Source of the DNA: an uncultured Ruminococcus sp.
Lineage (GTDB): Bacteria > Bacillota > Clostridia > Oscillospirales > Acutalibacteraceae
Reading direction: 5' to 3'
Length of the DNA: 16,081 nucleotides
NCBI GenBank assembly: GCA_951800855.1
Contig: CATOLC010000006.1
Span: forward strand, 1 to 16,081
In this document: positions 14,298-16,081 of the stretch, piece by piece
Numbering within the stretch: position 1 is the first letter of the stretch
Layout: every line of letters begins with the position of its first letter
The notes under the pieces: model-generated
Seen by the model: the letters and a program-made list of their open reading frames with translations, nothing else
Databases searched by the model: none
What the model was told of the DNA's origin: nothing
Program-made: the position numbers and the translations under genes

Positions 14298-16081
14298 TTA
14301 TACTTTTGTGAATTCTTTTAGCCTTAGTTCCAAAAGCTTAGAAATTCCTTCATTCTCCATAGTAACACCGTATAAAGCATCCGCTTCTTCCATTGTGCCC
14401 CGTCTGTGTGTAATTACTATAAACTGAGTTTTTTCGCAAACTTTTCTCAAATATTTTGCAAATCTTTCCACATTTACATCATCCAAAGCAGCTTCTATTT
14501 CATCTAAAACACAAAACGGAGGCGGGTTAACTTTAATTATAGCAAAATACAAAGATATTGCAACCAAAGCCTTTTCTCCGCCAGATAAAGCTTCTAAATT
14601 TATCTCTTTTTTCCCTGGAACCTGTACGGAAATATTTATTCCACAAGAAAGCATATTTTCTTTATCTTCAAGAATAAGTTTTCCTGAGCCTCCCCCGAAT
14701 AGTTCACTTACTATTTTAGAAAAATTTTGGTTTATTTCATTAAATCTATTAAAAAACATTGTCCTCATATCTTTATTCAGACCATTTATAATCCCGATAA
14801 GCTCTTTTTTTGATAGTTCTATATCATCAACCTGTTCTTTTAACTCAGAATATCTTTCATTTACTTCTTTATATTCTTCTATTGCTGATAGATTTACATT
14901 TCCCAGTCCCTTTAACTTTAATTTTATAACACCAAGTTCTTTTTTTACTTTATTTATATCCTCAATGTCACTTGAAATATTTTTTGCTTCTTCCAAAGTC
15001 ATTTCATATTCATCCCAAAGCCCAGCAATTATCCTATCATAATCTTTTTGAACCGTTTTCTCTGCCTCTTCAAGCCGTGAAATGTCTTTTATTAAAATCT
15101 GATTTTTCCAGGATTTTTCCTTTTCTTCTTTTCTGAGCTCCATAGAAAGCCTTTCAAGATTTTCTCTTTCAGATTTAGATTTATCAATTTCAACATATAT
15201 ATTTTCTTTTTTCTTTTCTAAAATTTTGATATTTTCATTGGACTTTACTATATTAATTTTGGCTTCGTCACTTGCAAGTTTTAAATTTCTTATTTCTGAA
15301 TTTAAATTTTCTAAGCGCTCTTTTTTTTCTTTTTCCTCTCCTCTTAGCGCTGATATTTCCACATTCAAAATTTCCAATTCTTTTTCCATAGAAACAAGCT
15401 TTAGTTCCTCTTCTTGTATTTTCATATTTTTTATCTGGTTTTCTTTCGACATTTTGCTATTTAGTTCCGTTAGCTCCGATAGCTTTAATTTTGTCTCTTC
15501 TATTTTATTTTTAGTTTCATTAAGTTCGCTACTAAATTTTTCCATTTCTGTTGTTAATTTTAATTTTTTTTCTAATTGTAAACTCTTTTCTTTTTTAAGC
15601 TCATCTATATTAGTGTTATAAAGGGTTTTCTCTGACTCCATCCTAGATAAATCAGTCAAAATCAGGTTTTTGTTAGACTTTAAGCTTTCAATCTTTTGCT
15701 CTTCATCATATATAAATTTCTTTTCATTTTTTATATATTCATTAGTATCTTCAAGATTTTTTTGTGCTTCTTTAATTTTATCCTCAATCTTTTTTTGTGC
15801 TTCTCTTAGTCGTTCTATCTCACCTGCACGACCTATCAGACCGGTTTTTGTAGAAACAAATCCTCCCGTCATAGAACCGCCTGCATTCACAACCTGTCCG
15901 TCAAGGGTAACTACCTTTAATTTGCCAGAAAGCTTTTTCGAAATTTTAATCGCACTGTCAATGTTATCTGCCACTAAGATTCTCCCCAAAAGATAAAGCT
16001 TTATGCCTTCAAACCTACTTTCACATTCGCATAAATCGCTTGCAAGTCCTACAAACCCTTCCCCGTAGGATATTTCAGGTG
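14298..16081 (-). CDS. smc: Chromosome partition protein SMC, C-terminal half (partial)
   Basis: ATPase that organises and helps separate chromosomes with ScpA and ScpB. The frame is open to the right edge, so only the last 594 residues are visible and the N-terminal Walker A half lies outside. Seen in order: the end of the hinge (YGEGFVGLASDL, YLLGRILVADN, then VVNAGGSMTGG), a coiled coil of about 350 residues very rich in Glu, Lys and Leu, and the C-terminal ATPase lobe with signature LSGGEKAL beginning 96 residues from the end and Walker B FCVLDEIEAALDD. The hinge glycines and the signature are intact. The coding strand continues upstream of TTG 15989, so a start there would be false. It is followed at 37 bases by ftsY; rnc is usually upstream but lies beyond the window. 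Confidence 0.97.
   Translation of the reverse strand, partial: PEISYGEGFVGLASDLCECESRFEGIKLYLLGRILVADNIDSAIKISKKLSGKLKVVTLDGQVVNAGGSMTGGFVSTKTGLIGRAGEIERLREAQKKIEDKIKEAQKNLEDTNEYIKNEKKFIYDEEQKIESLKSNKNLILTDLSRMESEKTLYNTNIDELKKEKSLQLEKKLKLTTEMEKFSSELNETKNKIEETKLKLSELTELNSKMSKENQIKNMKIQEEELKLVSMEKELEILNVEISALRGEEKEKKERLENLNSEIRNLKLASDEAKINIVKSNENIKILEKKKENIYVEIDKSKSERENLERLSMELRKEEKEKSWKNQILIKDISRLEEAEKTVQKDYDRIIAGLWDEYEMTLEEAKNISSDIEDINKVKKELGVIKLKLKGLGNVNLSAIEEYKEVNERYSELKEQVDDIELSKKELIGIINGLNKDMRTMFFNRFNEINQNFSKIVSELFGGGSGKLILEDKENMLSCGINISVQVPGKKEINLEALSGGEKALVAISLYFAIIKVNPPPFCVLDEIEAALDDVNVERFAKYLRKVCEKTQFIVITHRRGTMEEADALYGVTMENEGISKLLELRLKEFTKV

Noticed and set aside
15226..15996. Open frames on the + strand rich in Phe and Ser
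   Set aside because: These are the complement of the Glu/Lys-rich coiled coil of SMC, a well-known source of false frames.

Overview
The window is AT-rich (about one third G+C by eye) with a gene set and order typical of low-GC Gram-positive bacteria, most likely a member of the Clostridia: a long bifunctional Rel followed by hemZ and a uridine-kinase-type gene, and on the other strand smc-ftsY-rdgB-yhbY-yqeK/rsfS-leuS. Several usually invariant positions are changed (Rel, transporter, prenyltransferase), the YqeK and RsfS domains are fused, and nadD is missing from its usual place, so this is probably a divergent, perhaps host-associated, uncultured lineage. That lineage reading is inference.

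Region 1 (1-5155, + strand): the tail of a probable recJ overlaps the start of the stringent-response gene relA. A 363-base gap follows. It holds a 186-bp stretch bounded by near-perfect inverted repeats, which separates a consensus Shine-Dalgarno from the hemZ start codon. hemZ (radical SAM, coproporphyrinogen-oxidase family) overlaps a uridine/nucleoside kinase gene.

Region 2 (5156-7493, mixed strands): an accessory island between two conserved blocks. It contains a secreted proline-rich protein with a 35-residue repeat and locally high G+C, a divergent short cis-prenyltransferase, and a small Nif11-like protein with a double-glycine motif followed by a Cys-Cys, charged and membrane-spanning tail. 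That small gene looks like a peptide precursor. It has a good promoter surrounded by three copies of GACAAAT.

Region 3 (7494-16081, - strand): a housekeeping run read right to left: smc (5' end outside the window), ftsY, rdgB, yhbY with a basic tail, a yqeK-rsfS fusion, leuS, and a DAACS-family dicarboxylate/amino-acid symporter. These cover chromosome organisation, membrane protein targeting, nucleotide-pool cleaning, ribosome assembly and silencing, and leucyl-tRNA charging. Spacing is tight, so much of it may be one transcript.

No rRNA, tRNA, CRISPR array or complete insertion sequence was seen. The best candidates for something new are the orphan Nif11-like precursor with its repeated operator-like boxes, the unusual prenyltransferase beside it, and the inverted-repeat element upstream of hemZ.
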